Of a stretch of 64,000 bases of DNA, positions 36,809-48,904 are shown piece by piece (the stretch's first letter is position 1; each line of letters begins with the position of its first letter). The stretch is from Aurelia coerulea. Lineage: Eukaryota; Cnidaria; Scyphozoa; Semaeostomeae; Ulmaridae. A model generated the notes under the pieces. That model was not told the DNA's origin. It did not search any database and worked only from the letters and a program-made list of their open reading frames with translations. The DNA is taken from contig CM076958.1 in NCBI GenBank assembly GCA_039566865.1, positions 2,542,001-2,606,000 of the forward strand. The letters run 5' to 3'. The position numbers and the translations under genes are program-made.

Positions 36809-39800
36809 ATGGAGCAAGAACACAGTCTATGGTTGAAATCTTATGAATTTATATTGAATACATCGGTTATGAAGCTTTGTTTGATTAAATTCATTCAAAT
36901 CGAAGTATATTATTTGAAACATTTGAAACCTCATCAGGTTAATGAAGTTTAAATGATCGTATACCTGTTAAGAGAAATTGAAGCCAGAATACAGTCAATG
37001 GTTGAAATCTTATGAATTCATATTGAAGAAATCAGTTATGAAGCTTTCTTTGATTAGATTCATTCAAATCGAGCTATATTCTTTGAAACATTTGAAACCT
37101 CATCTGGATAATGAGGTTCAAATGATAGTAAACTTGTGAAGAGAAAATGTAGCCAGAACACAGTCTATGGTTGAAATCTTATGAATTTTTATTGAATACA
37201 TAGGTTATGAAGCGTTCTTTGATTAGATTCATTGATATTGAGGTATATACTTTGAAACATTTGAAACCTCATCATGTTAATGAGGTTCAAATGATAGTAA
37301 ACTTGTCTAGAGAAAATGAAGCCAAAACACAGTCAATGGTTCAAATCTTTTGAATTTATATTGAATACATCGGTTATGATGCTTTGTTTGATTAAATTCA
37401 TTCAAATCGAGGTACATTCTTTGAAACATTTCAAACCTCATCAGGTTAATGAGGTTCAAATGATAGTATACTTGTAGGAGAAAATGGAGCCAGAACACAG
37501 TCTATGGTTCAAATCTTTCGAATTTATATTGAATACATCGGTTTTTAAGCTATCTTTGATTAAATTCATTCAAATCGAGGTAGATTCTTTCAAACATTTG
37601 AAACCTCATCAGGTTAATGAGGTTCAAATGATAGTAAACTTGTCAAGTGAAATGAAGCCAGAACACAGTCTATGGTTGAAATCTAATGAATTTATATTGA
37701 ATACATCGGTTATGATGCTTTGTTTGATTAAATTCGTTCAAATCAAGATATATACTTTGAAACATTTGAAACCTCATCAGGTTAATGAGGTTCGATGATA
37801 GTAAACTTGTCAAGAAAAAATGAAGCCAGAACACAATCAATTGTTGAAATCTTATGAATTTATATTGAATACATCGGTTATTAAGCTATCTTTGATTAAA
37901 TTCATTCAAATCGAGGTAGATTCTTTCAAACATTTGAAACCTCATCAGGTTAATGAGGTTCAAATGATAGTAAACTTGTCAAGAGAAATGAAGCCAGAAC
38001 ACAGTCTATGGTTGAAATCTAGTGAATTTATATTGAATTCATCGGTTATGATGCTTTGTTTGATTAAATTCGTTCAAATTAAGGTATATACTTTGAAACA
38101 TTTGAAACCTCATCAGGTTAATGAGGTTTAAATGATCGTATACCTGTTAAGAGAAAATGAAGCCAGAATACAGTCTATGGTTGAAATCTTATGAATTTAT
38201 ATTGAATATATCAGTTATGATACTTTGTTTGATTAAATTTGTTCAAATCAAGTTATATACTTTGAATCATTTGAAACCTCATCAGGTTAATGAGGTTTAA
38301 ATGATCGTATACCTGTTAAGAGAAATTGAAGCCAGAATACAGTCTATGGTTGAAATCTTATGAATTCATATTGAAGAAATCAGTTATGAAGCTTTCTTTG
38401 ATTAGATTCATTCAAATCGAGCTATATTCTTTGAAACATTTGAAACCTCATCTGGATAATGAGGTTCAAATGATAGTAAACTTGTGAAGAGAAAATGTAG
38501 CCAGAACACAGTCTATGGTTGAAATCTTATGAATTTTTATTGAATACATCGGTTATTAAGCTATCTTTGATTAAATTCATTCAAATCAAGGTATATTCTT
38601 TTAAACATTTGAAACCTCATCAGGTTAATGAGGTTCAAATGATAGTAAATTTTTCAAGAGAAATGAAGCCAGAACACAGTCTATGGTTGAAATCTTATGA
38701 ATTTATATTGAATACATCAGTTATGATGCTTTGTTTGATTAATTTCGTTCAAATCAAGGTACATACTTTGAAACATTTGAAACCTCATCAGGTTAATGAG
38801 GTTCAAATGATAGTAAACGTGCAAGAGAAAATGAAGCCAGAACACAGTCTATGGTTGAAATCCTATGAATTCATTTTGAATATATCGGTTATTAAGCTAT
38901 CTTTGATTAAATTCACTCAAATCGAGGTATATTCTTTGAAACATTTGAAACCTCATCTGGATAATGAGGTTCAAATGATAGTAAACTTGTGAAGAGAAAA
39001 TGTAGCCAGAACACAGTCTATGGCTGAAATCTTATGAATTTTTATTGAATACATAGGTTATGAAGCGTTCTTTGATTAGATTCATTCATATTGAGGTATA
39101 TTCTTTGAAACATTTGAAACCTCATCAGGATAATGAGGTTCAAATGATAGTAAACTTGTCTGGAGAAAATGGAGCCAGAACACTGTCTATGGTTGAAATC
39201 TAATGAATTTAAATTGAGTACATCGGTTATGATGCTTTGTTTGATTAAATTCGTTCAAATCAAGGTATATACTTTGAAACATTTGAAACCTCATCAGGTC
39301 AATATTGTTCAAATGATAGTAAACTTGTAGGAGAAAATGAAGCCAGAACACATTTTATGGTTGTAATCTTATGAAGTTATAATGAATCGATCGGTTGTGA
39401 TACTTTAATTAAATAAATTCATTGAAATCGAGGTATTTTATTTGAAACATTTGAAACCTCATCAGGTTAATGAGGTTCAAATGATAGTAAACTTGTCAAG
39501 AGAAAATGGAGCCAGAACACTGTCTATGGTTGAAATCTAATGAATTTATATTGAATACATCGGTTATGATGCTTTGTTTGATTGAATTCGTTCAAATCAA
39601 GGTATATACTTTGAAACATTTGAAACCTCGTCAGGTCAATATTGTTCAAATGAAAGTAAACTTGTCAAGAGAAAATGGAGCCAGAACACTGTCTATGGTT
39701 GAAATCTAATGAATTTATATTGAATATATCGGTTACTAAGCTGTCTTTGATTAAATTTATTCAAATCGAGGTATATTCTTTGAAACATTTGAAACCTCAT

Positions 39801-39870
39801 CAGGTTAATGAGGTTCAAATGATAGTAAATTGTAGGAGAAAATGGAGCACAAAATACAGTCTATGGTTTA
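36738..39870 (+). repeat. Large segmental duplication, copy 1 (about 3.1 kb)
   Basis: Matches 40,314-43,278 at an offset of 3,576-3,577 bp up to about 38.95 kb, then 3,408 bp further on. Contents in order: W-Z-a-M-E5, P-V, K/E', P-V, further Z-type monomers with ATGATCGTATACCTGTT, then 168-bp monomers with a long open frame (from 38,519). After an a-type monomer absent from the other copy come monomers with the rare core CAGGTCAATATTGTTC. The offset change equals one monomer. Confidence 0.88.
36809..37651 (+). repeat. W-Z-a-M-E5 pentamer, copy 2 (843 bp)
   Basis: Follows copy 1 in tandem, with W at 36,809 and E5 at 37,484. It is the start of the larger duplicated segment of about 3 kb whose partner begins at 40,385. 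Confidence 0.87.
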
Positions 39871-39882
39871 AATCAAGAGAAA
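39842..39882 (+). repeat. Truncated 41-bp monomer fragment
   Basis: A monomer starting GGAGCACAAAATACAG stops after TATGGTTTAAATC and is joined directly to AAGAGAAAATGAAGCC, the start of the next monomer. About 128 bp are missing. Spacing between full units here is 208 bp, 39 more than normal. It marks an out-of-register deletion at or close to the right end of the duplicated segment. Confidence 0.82.
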
Positions 39883-40384
39883 ATGAAGCCAGAACACAGC
39901 GTATGGTCGAAATCTTATGAATTCATATTGAATACATCGGTTATTAAGCTTTCTTTGATTAGATTCATTCAAATCAAGGTATATACTTTGAAACATTTGA
40001 AACATCATCAGGTGAATGAGGTTCAAATGATAGTAAACTTGTAGAGAAAATGGAGCCAGAACACAGTCTATGGTTCAAATCTTATGAAATCATATTGAAT
40101 TTATCGATGATGAAGCATTGTTGATTAAATTCAATCAAATCGAGGTATATTCTTTGAAACATTCTAAACCTCATCCGGTTAATGAGGTTCAAATGATAGT
40201 AAATTTGTAGGAGAAAATGGAGCCAGAACACAATCAATTGATGAAATCTTATGAATTTATATTGAATACATCGGTTATGAAGCTTTGTTTGATTAAATTC
40301 ATTTAGATCGAGGTATATTCTTTGAAACATTTGAAACCTCATCAGGTTAATGAGGTTCAAATGATAGTAAATGTGTAGGAGAAA
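39883..40384 (+). repeat. Divergent monomers between the two segmental copies
   Basis: Three monomers that do not belong to the duplication. The first has ACACAGCGTATGGTCG. The second is a ClaI-type monomer (TTTATCGATGATGAAGC at about 40,100; TTGATTAAATTCAATC). The third is a K-type monomer with ACACAATCAATTG. The first two classes are otherwise found mainly in 55-61 kb, so they seem to be transposed or retained from that lineage. Confidence 0.8.
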
Positions 40385-43278
40385 ATGGAGCAAGAACACA
40401 GTCTATGGTTGAAATCTTATGAATTTATATTGAATACATCGGTTATGAAGCTTTGTTTGATTAAATTCATTCAAATCGAAGTATATTATTTGAAACATTT
40501 GAAACCTCATCAGGTTAATGAGGTTTAAATGATCGTATACCTGTTAAGAGAAATTGAAGCCAGAATACAGTCTATGGTTGAAATCTTATGAATTCATATT
40601 GAAGAAATCAGTTATGAAGCTTTCTTTGATTAGATTCATTCAAATCGAGCTATATTCTTTGAAACATTTGAAACCTCATCTGGATAATGAGGTTCAAATG
40701 ATAGTAAACTTGTGAAGAGAAAATGTAGCCAGAACACAGTCTATGGTTGAAATCTTATGAATTTTTATTGAATACATAGGTTATGAAGCGTTCTTTGATT
40801 AGATTCATTGATATTGAGGTATATACTTTGAAACATTTGAAACCTCATCATGTTAATGAGGTTCAAATGATAGTAAACTTGTCTAGAGAAAATGAAGCCA
40901 AAACACAGTCAATGGTTCAAATCTTTTGAATTTATATTGAATACATCGGTTATGATGCTTTGTTTGATTAAATTCATTCAAATCGAGGTACATTCCTTGA
41001 AACATTTCAAACCTCATCAGGTTACTGAGGTTCAAATGATAGTATACTTGTAGGAGAAAATGGAGCCAGAACACAGTCTATGGTTCAAATCTTTCGAATT
41101 TATATTGAATACATCGGTTTTTAAGCTATCTTTGATTAAATTCATTCAAATCGAGGTAGATTCTTTCAAACATTTGAAACCTCATCAGGTTAATGAGGTT
41201 CAAATGATAGTAATCTTGTCAAGAGAAATGAAGCCAGAACACAGTCTATGGTTGAAATCTAATGAATTTATATTGAATACATCGGTTATGATGCTTTGTT
41301 TGATTAAATTCGTTCAAATCAAGGTATATACTTGGAAACATTTGAAACCTCATCAGGTTAATGAGGTTCAAATGATAGTAAACTTGTCAAGAAAAAATGA
41401 AGCCAGAACACAATCAATTGTTGAAATCTTATGAATTTATATTTAATACATCTGTTATTAAGCTATCTTTGATTAAATTCATTCAAATCGAGGTAGATTC
41501 TTTCAATCATTTGAAACCTCATCAGGTTAATGAGGTTCAAATGATAGTAAACTTGTCAAGAGAAATGAAGCCAGAACACAGTCTATGGTTGAAATCTAGT
41601 GAATTTATATTGAATACATCGGTTATGATGCTTTGTTTGATTAAATTCGTTCAAATTAAGGTATATACTTTGAAACATTTGAAACCTCATCAGGTTAATG
41701 AGGTTTAAATGATCGTATACCTGTTAAGAGAAAATGAAGCCAGAATACAGTCTATGGTTGAAATCTTATGAATTTATATTGAATACATCAGTTATGATGC
41801 TTTGTTTGATTAAATTTGTTCAAATCAAGTTATATACTTTGAATCATTTGAAACCTCATCAGGTTAATGAGGTTTAAATGATCGTATACCTGTTAAGAGA
41901 AAATGAAGCCAGAATACAGTCTATGGTTGAAATCTTATGAATTCATATTGAAGAAATCAGTTATGAAGCTTTCTTTGATTAGATTCATTCAAATTGAGGT
42001 ATATTCTTTGAAACATTTGAAACCTCATCTGGATAATGAGGTTCAAATGATAGTAAACTTGTGAAGAGAAAATGTAGCCAGAACACAGTCTATGGTTGAA
42101 ATCTTATGAATTTTTATTGAATACATCGGTTATTAAGCTATATTTGATTAAATTCATTCAAATCAAGGTATTTACTTTGAAACATTTGAAACCTCATCAG
42201 GTTAATGAGGTTCAAATGATAGTAAATTTGTCAAGAGAAATGAAGCCAGAACACAGTCTATGGTTGAAATCTTATGAATTTATATTGAATACATCAGTTA
42301 TGATGCTTTGTTTGATTAATTTCGTTCAAATCAAGGTACATACTTTGAAACATTTGAAACCTCATCAGGTTAATGAGGTTCAAATGATAGTAAACGTGCA
42401 AGAGAAAATGAAGCCAGAACACAGTCTATGGTTGAAATCCTATGAATTCATTTTGAATACATCGGTTATTAAGCTATCTTTGATTAAATTCATTCAAATC
42501 GAGGTATATTCTTTGAAACATTTGAAACCTCATCAGGTTAATGAGGTTCAAATGATAGTAAACTTGTCAAGAGAAAATGGAGCCAGAACACTGTCTATGG
42601 TTGAAATCTAATGAATTTATATTGAATACATCGGTTATGATGCTTTGTTTGATTAAATTCGTTCAAATCAAGGTATATACTTTGAAACATTTGAAACCTC
42701 ATCAGGTCAATATTGTTCAAATGATAGTAAACTTGTAGGAGAAAATGAAGCCAGAACACAGTCTATGGTTGTAATCTTATGAAGTTATAATGAATCGATC
42801 GGTTGTGATACTTTAATTAAATAAATTCATTGAAATCGAGGTATTTTATTTGAAACATTTGAAACCTCATCAGGTTAATGAGGTTCAAATGATAGTAAAC
42901 TTGTCAAGAGAAAATGGAGCCAGAACACTGTCTATGGTTGAAATCTAATGAATTTATATTGAATACATCGGTTATGATGCTTTGTTTGATTGAATTCGTT
43001 CAAATCAAGGTATATACTTTGAAACATTTGAAACCTCGTCAGGTCAATATTGTTCAAATGAAAGTAAACTTGTCAAGAGAAAATGGAGCCAGAACACTGT
43101 CTATGGTTGAAATCTAATGAATTTATGTTGAATATATCGGTTACTAAGCTGTCTTTGATTAAAATTATTCAAATCGAGGTATATTCTTTGAAACATTTAA
43201 AACCTCATCAGGTTAATGAGGTTCAAATGATAGTAAACTTGTAGGAGAAAATGGAGCCAGAACACAGTCTATGGTTTA
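40314..43278 (+). repeat. Large segmental duplication, copy 2 (about 3.0 kb)
   Basis: Second copy of 36,738-39,870. It starts with the same GTATATTCTTTG stretch and W monomer (40,385) and follows the same order through the CAGGTCAATATTGTTC monomers (about 42,702 and 43,033). It lacks the a-type monomer found in copy 1 near 39.0 kb. Its Y-like monomer reads CACAGTCTATGGTTG where copy 1 reads CACATTTTATGGTTG. After about 43,278 the copies diverge, next to the truncated monomer of copy 1. Confidence 0.88.
40385..41227 (+). repeat. W-Z-a-M-E5 pentamer, copy 3 (843 bp)
   Basis: W at 40,385, Z, a, M (about 40,893) and E5 (41,060). It is the leading part of duplication copy 2. One core variant here reads CAGGTTACTGAGG (about 41,018). 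Confidence 0.87.
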
Positions 43279-43997
43279 AATCTAATGAATTTATATTGAA
43301 TACATCGGTTATGATGCTTTGTTTGATTAAATTCATTCAAATCAATGTATATACTTTGAAACATTTGAAACCTCATCAGGTTAATGAGGTTCAAATGATA
43401 GTAAATTTGTCAAGAGAAATGGAGCCAGAACACAGTCTATTGTTTAAATATTATGAAATCATATTGAATATATCGGTTACTAAGCTTTCTTTGATTAAAA
43501 TCATTCAATTCGAGGTATATTCTTTGAAACTTTTGAAACCTCATCAGGTTAATGATGTTCAAATGATAGTAAACTTGTAGGAGAAAATGAAGCCAGAACA
43601 CATTTTATGGTTGTAATCTTATGAATTTATATTGAATACATCAGTTATGATGCTTTGTTTGATTAAATTTGTTCAAATCAAGGTACATACTTTGAAACAT
43701 TTGAATCCTCATCAGGTTAATGAGGTTCAAATGATAGTAAACTTGTCAAGGAAAATGGAGCCAGAACACTGTCTATGGTTGAAATCTAATGAATTTATAT
43801 TGAATACATCGGTTATGATGCTTTGTTTGATTAAATTTGTTCAAATCAAGGTATATACTTTGAAACATTTGAAACCTCATCAGGTTAATGAGGTTCAAAT
43901 GATAGTAAACTTGTCTAGAAAAAATGAAGCCAGAACACAATCAATTGTTGAAATCTTATGAATTTATATTGAATAAATCGGTTATTAAGCTATCTTT

Positions 43998-44058
43998 GAT
44001 TAAATTCATTTAAATCGAGGTATATTCTGAATATACCTCGATTTAAATGAATTTAATC
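43998..44058. repeat. Perfect 30-bp inverted repeat with 1-nt spacer (fold-back insertion)
   Basis: The left arm (43,998-44,027) starts GATTAAATTC and ends GGTATATTC. One T (44,028) separates it from the right arm (44,029-44,058), which starts GAATATACC and ends GAATTTAATC. The arms are exact reverse complements over 30 bp. In other monomers TATATTC is followed directly by TTTGAAAC. Here a 31-bp segment, a reverse copy of the preceding sequence plus one base, is inserted at that point. The monomer is therefore 199 bp instead of 168. Confidence 0.95.
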
Positions 44059-44962
44059 TTTGAAACATTTGAAACCTCATCAGGTTAATGAGGTTCAAAT
44101 GATAGTAAATTTGTAGGAGAAAATGGAGCCAGAACACAGTCTATGGTTCAAATATTTTGAATTTATATTGAATACATCGGTTATTAAGCTATCTTTGATT
44201 AAATTCATTTAATTCGAGGTATATTCTTTGAAACATTTGAAACCTCATCAGGTTAATGAGGTTCAAATGATAGTAAATTTGTAGGAGAAAATGGAGCCAG
44301 AACACAGTCTATGGTTCAAATCTTTCGAATTTATATTGAATACATCGGTTATGATGCTTTGTTTGATTAACTTCGTTCAAATCAAGGTATATACTTTGAA
44401 ACATTTGAAACCTCATCAGGTTAATGAGGTTCAAATGATAGTAAATTTGTGAAGAGAAATGAAGCCAGAACACTGTCTATGGTTGAAATCTAATGAATTT
44501 ATATTGAATATATCGGTTATGATACTTTGTTTGATTAAATTTGTTCAAATCAAGTTATATACTTTGAAACATTTGAAACCTCATCAGGTTAATGAGGTTC
44601 AAATGATAGTAAATTTGTAGGAGAAAATGGAGCCAGAACACAGTCTATGGTTCAAATATTTTGAATTTATATTGAAAACATCGGTTATTAAGCTATCTTT
44701 GATTAAATTCATTTAACTCGAGGTATATTCTTTGAAACATTTGAAACCTCATCAGGTTAATGATGTTCAAATGATAGTAAACTTGTAGGAGAAAATGGAG
44801 CCAGAACACAGTCTATGGTTCAAATCTTTCGAATTTATATTGAATACATCGGTTATTAAGCTATCTTTGATTAAATTCATTCAAATCGAGGTAGATTCTT
44901 TCAATCATTTGAAACCTCATCAGGTTAATGAGGTTCAAATGATAGTAAACTTGTCAAGAGAA

Positions 44963-45298
44963 ATGAAGCCAGAACACAGTCTATGGTTGAAATCTAGTGA
45001 ATTTATATTGAATACATCGGTTATGATGCTTTGTTTGATTAACTTCGTTCAAATCAAGGTATATACTTTGAAACATTTGAAACCTCATCAGGTTAATGAG
45101 GTTCAAATGATAGTAAACTTGTCAAGAGAAATGAAGCCAGAACACAGTCTATGGTTGAAATCTAGTGAATTTATATTGAATACATCGGTTATGATGCTTT
45201 GTTTGATTAACTTCGTTCAAATCAAGGTATATACTTTGAAACATTTGAAACCTGATCAGGTTAATGAGGTTCAAATGATAGTAAACTTGTAAGAACAA
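44963..45298 (+). repeat. Two adjacent near-identical 168-bp monomers
   Basis: Monomers 44,963-45,130 and 45,131-45,298 share the unusual combination TCTAGTGAATTTATATTG and GATTAACTTCGTTC and are both 168 bp. The difference I see is CCTGATCAGG for CCTCATCAGG in the second, plus the junction into the next unit. This looks like a recent single-monomer duplication. Confidence 0.85.
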
Positions 45299-46308
45299 AT
45301 GAAGCCAGAACAAAGTCTCTGGTTGAAATCTTATGAATTTATATTGAATACATCGGTTATTAAGCTATCTCTGATTAAATTCATTTAAATCGATTTATGT
45401 TCTTTGAAACATTTGAAACCTCATCAGGTTAATGATGTTCAAATGATAGTAAATTTGTAGGAGAAAATGGAGCCAGAACACAGTCTATGGTTCAAATCTT
45501 TTGAATTTATATTGAATACATCGGTTATTAAGCTATCTTTGATTAAATTCATTCAAATCGAGGTAGATTCTTTCAATCATTTGAAACCTCATCAGGTTAA
45601 TGAGGTTCAAATGATAGTAAACTTGTCAAGAGAAATGAAGCCAGAACACAGTCTATGGTTGAAATCTAGTGAATTTATATTGAATACATCGGTTATGATG
45701 CTTTGTTTGATTAAATTCGTTCAAATTAAGGTATATACTTTGAAACATTTGAAACCTCATCAGGTTAATGAGGTTCAAATGATAGTAAATTTGAGAACAG
45801 AAATGAAGCCAGAACACTGTCTATGGTTGAAATCTAATGAATTTATATTGAATATATCGGTTATGATACTTTGTTTGATTAAATTTGTTCCAATCAAGTT
45901 ATATACTTTGAAACATTTGAAACCTCATCAGGTTAATGAGGTTCAAATGACAGTAAACTTGTAAGAACAAATGAAGCCAGAACACAGTCTATGGTTGAAA
46001 TCTAGTGAATTTATATTGAATACATCGGTTATGAAGCTTTGTTTGATTAAATTCATTCAAATCGAAGTATATTATTTGAAACATTTGAAACCTCATCAGG
46101 TTAATGAGGTTTAAATGATCGTATACCTGTTAAGAGAAATTGAAGCCAGAATACAGTCTATGGTTGAAATCTTATGAATTCATATTGAAGAAATCAGTTA
46201 TGAAGCTTTCTTTGATTAGATTCATTCAAATCGAGCTATATTCTTTGAAACATTTGAAACCTCATCTGGATAATGAGGTTCAAATGATAGTAAACTTGTG
46301 AAGAGAAA

Positions 46309-47656
46309 ATGTAGCCAGAACACAGTCTATGGTTGAAATCTTATGAATTTTTATTGAATACATAGGTTATGAAGCGTTCTTTGATTAGATTCATTCATAT
46401 TGAGGTATATTCTTTGAAACATTTGAAACCTCATTTGGTTAATGAGGTTCAAATGATAGTAAACTTGTCAAGAGAAAATGAAGAAAGAACACATTCTATG
46501 GCTGTAATCTTATGAAGTTATAATGAATAGATCGGATGTGAAACTTTAATTAGATAAATTCATTGAAGTCGAGGTATATTCTTTGAAACATTTGAAACCT
46601 AATCAGGATAATGAGGTTCAAATGATAGTAAACTTGTCAAGAGAAAATGAAACCAGAACACAGTCTATGGTTGAAATCTTATGAATTCATATTGAATAAA
46701 TAGGTTATGAAGCTTTGTTTGATTAAATTCATTCAGATCAAGGTATATTCTTTGAAAATTTTAAAACTCATCAGGTTAATGAGGTTCAAATGATAGTAAA
46801 CTTGTAAGAGAAAATGAAGCCAGAACTCAGTCTTTGGTTGAAATATTATGAATTTGTGTTGAATACATCGATTATTAAGCTATCTTTCATTAAATTCATT
46901 CAATTCGAAGTATATTCTTTGAAACATTTGAAACCTCATCAGGTTAATGAGGTTCAAATGATAGTAAACTTGTCAAGAGAAAATGGAGCCAGAACACTGT
47001 CTATGTTTGAAATCTAATGAATTTATATTGAATACATCGGTTATGATGCTTTGTTTGATTAAATACGTTCAAATCAAGGTATATACTTTGAAACATTTGA
47101 AACCTCATCAGGTTAATGAGGTTCAAATGATAGTAAACTTGTCTAGAGAAAATGAAGCCAAAACACAGTCAATGGTTGAAATCTAATGAATTTATATTGA
47201 ATACATCGGTTATGATGCTTTGTTTGATTAAATTCATTCAAATCAATGTATATACTTTGAAACATTTGAAACCTCATCAGGTTAATGAGGTTCAAATGAT
47301 AGTAAATTTGTCAAGAGAAATGGAGCCAGAACACAGTCTATTGTTTAAATATTATGAAATCATATTGAATATATCGGTTACTAAGCTTTCTTTGATTAAA
47401 ATCATTCAATTCGAGGTATATTCTTTGAAACTTTTGAAACCTCATCAGGTTAATGATGTTCAAATGATAGTAAACTTGTAGGAGAAAATGAAGCCAGAAC
47501 ACATTTTATGGTTGTAATCTTATGAATTTATATTGAATACATCAGTTATGATGCTTTGTTTGATTAAATTCGTTCAATTCAAGGTACATACTTTGAAACA
47601 TTTGAAACCTCATCATGTTAATGAGGTTCAAATGATAGTAAACTTGTCTAGATAAA
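46309..47656 (+). repeat. Octamer a-b-c-d'-V-Q-X-Y, copy 2 (1,348 bp)
   Basis: Same eight monomers in the same order as 33,269-34,616 at a constant offset of 13,040 bp: a (46,309), b (about 46,478), c, d' (46,814), V (46,983), Q (47,152), X (47,320) and Y (about 47,488). Differences noticed are GAAGAAAGAAC here against GAAAAAAGAAC in b, and in a CATAGGTTATG against CATCAGTTATG. Here C (47,657) and E-V (47,826) follow as separate monomers. Confidence 0.9.
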
Positions 47657-48837
47657 ATGAAGCCAAAACACAGTCAATGGTTGAAATCTTATGAATTCAT
47701 TTTGAATACATCGGTTATTAAGCTATCTTTGATTAAATTCATTCAAATCGAGGTATATTCTTTGAAACATTTGAAACCTCATCAGGTTAATGAGGTTCAA
47801 ATGATAGTAAACTTGTCAAGAGAAAATGGAGCCAGAACACTGTCTATGGTTGAAATCTAATGAATTTATATTGAATACATCGGTTATGATGCTTTGTTTG
47901 ATTAAATTCGTTCAAATCAAGGTATATACTTTGAAACATTTGAAACCTCATCAGGTTAATGAGGTTCAAATGATAGTAAACTTGTCAAGAAAAAATGAAG
48001 CCAGAACACAATCAATTGTTGAAATCTTATAAATTTATATTGAATACATCGGTTATGAAGCTTTGTTTGATTAAATTCATTCAAATCCAAGTATATTATT
48101 TGAAACATTTGAAACCTCATCAGGTTAATGAGGTTTAAATGATAGTAAATTTGTGAACAGAAATATAGCCAGAACACTGTCTATGGTTGAAATCTAATGA
48201 ATTTATATTGAATATATCGGTTATGATACTTTGTTTGATTAAATTTGTTCAAATCATGTTATATACTTTGAAACATTTGAAACCTCATCAGGTTAATGAG
48301 GTTCAAATGATAGTAAACTTGTAAGAACAAATGAAGCCAGAACACAGTCTATGGTTGAAATCTAGTGAATTTATATTGAATACATCGGTTATGAAGCTTT
48401 GTTTGATTAAATTCATTCAAATCCAAGTATATTATTTGAAACATTTGAAACCTCATCAGGTTAATGAGGTTTAAATGATCGTATACCTGTTAAGAGAAAT
48501 TGAAGCCAGAATACAGTCTATGGTTGAAATCTTATGAATTCATATTGAAGAAATCAGTTATGAAGCTTTCTTTGATTAGATTCATTCAAATCGAGCTATA
48601 TTCTTTGAAACATTTGAAACCTCATCTGGATAATGAGGTTCAAATGATAGTAAACTTGTGAAGAGAAAATGTAGCCAGAACACAGTCTATGGTTGAAATC
48701 TTATGAATTTTTATTGAATACATAGGTTATGAAGCGTTCTTTGATTAGATTCATTCATATTGAGGTATATTCTTTGAAACATTTGAAACCTCATTTGGTT
48801 AATGAGGTTCAAATGATAGTAAACTTGTCAAGAGAAA
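47657..48837 (+). repeat. Satellite block after octamer 2
   Basis: C (47,657), E-V (47,826), K/W (47,995), a V-like monomer with the altered prefix GAACAGAAATATAGCC (about 48,164), W (48,331), Z (about 48,500) and a (about 48,669). The W-Z-a order repeats what is seen at 45,971-46,477 at about 2,360 bp spacing. Confidence 0.82.
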
Positions 48838-48904
48838 ATGAAGAAAGAACACATTCTATGGCTGTAATCTTATTAAGTTATAATGAATAGATCGTCAAGA
48901 AAAA
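48838..48904 (+). repeat. Truncated b monomer at an out-of-register deletion joint
   Basis: A b monomer starts normally (GAAGAAAGAACACATTC, then TATAATGAATAGATCG) but breaks at about 48,894 and is joined to TCAAGAAAAAATG, the start of a K monomer. The spacing between equivalent points is 67 bp, so about 102 bp are gone. The only overlap I can see at the joint is about one base (G). The first 1,180-bp heptamer begins here. Confidence 0.86.

Larger units (their letters stand above)
43279..46308 (+). repeat. Block 7: X-Y, fold-back joint and 168-bp monomers
   Basis: X (43,419) and Y are followed by V and K monomers, then by the inverted insertion near 44.03 kb. E5- and E'-type monomers follow, with several 168-bp units that keep frames open at 44,795-45,292 and 45,467-45,964. 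From about 45,971 W and Z appear again and lead into octamer copy 2. No non-satellite sequence is seen. Confidence 0.84.
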
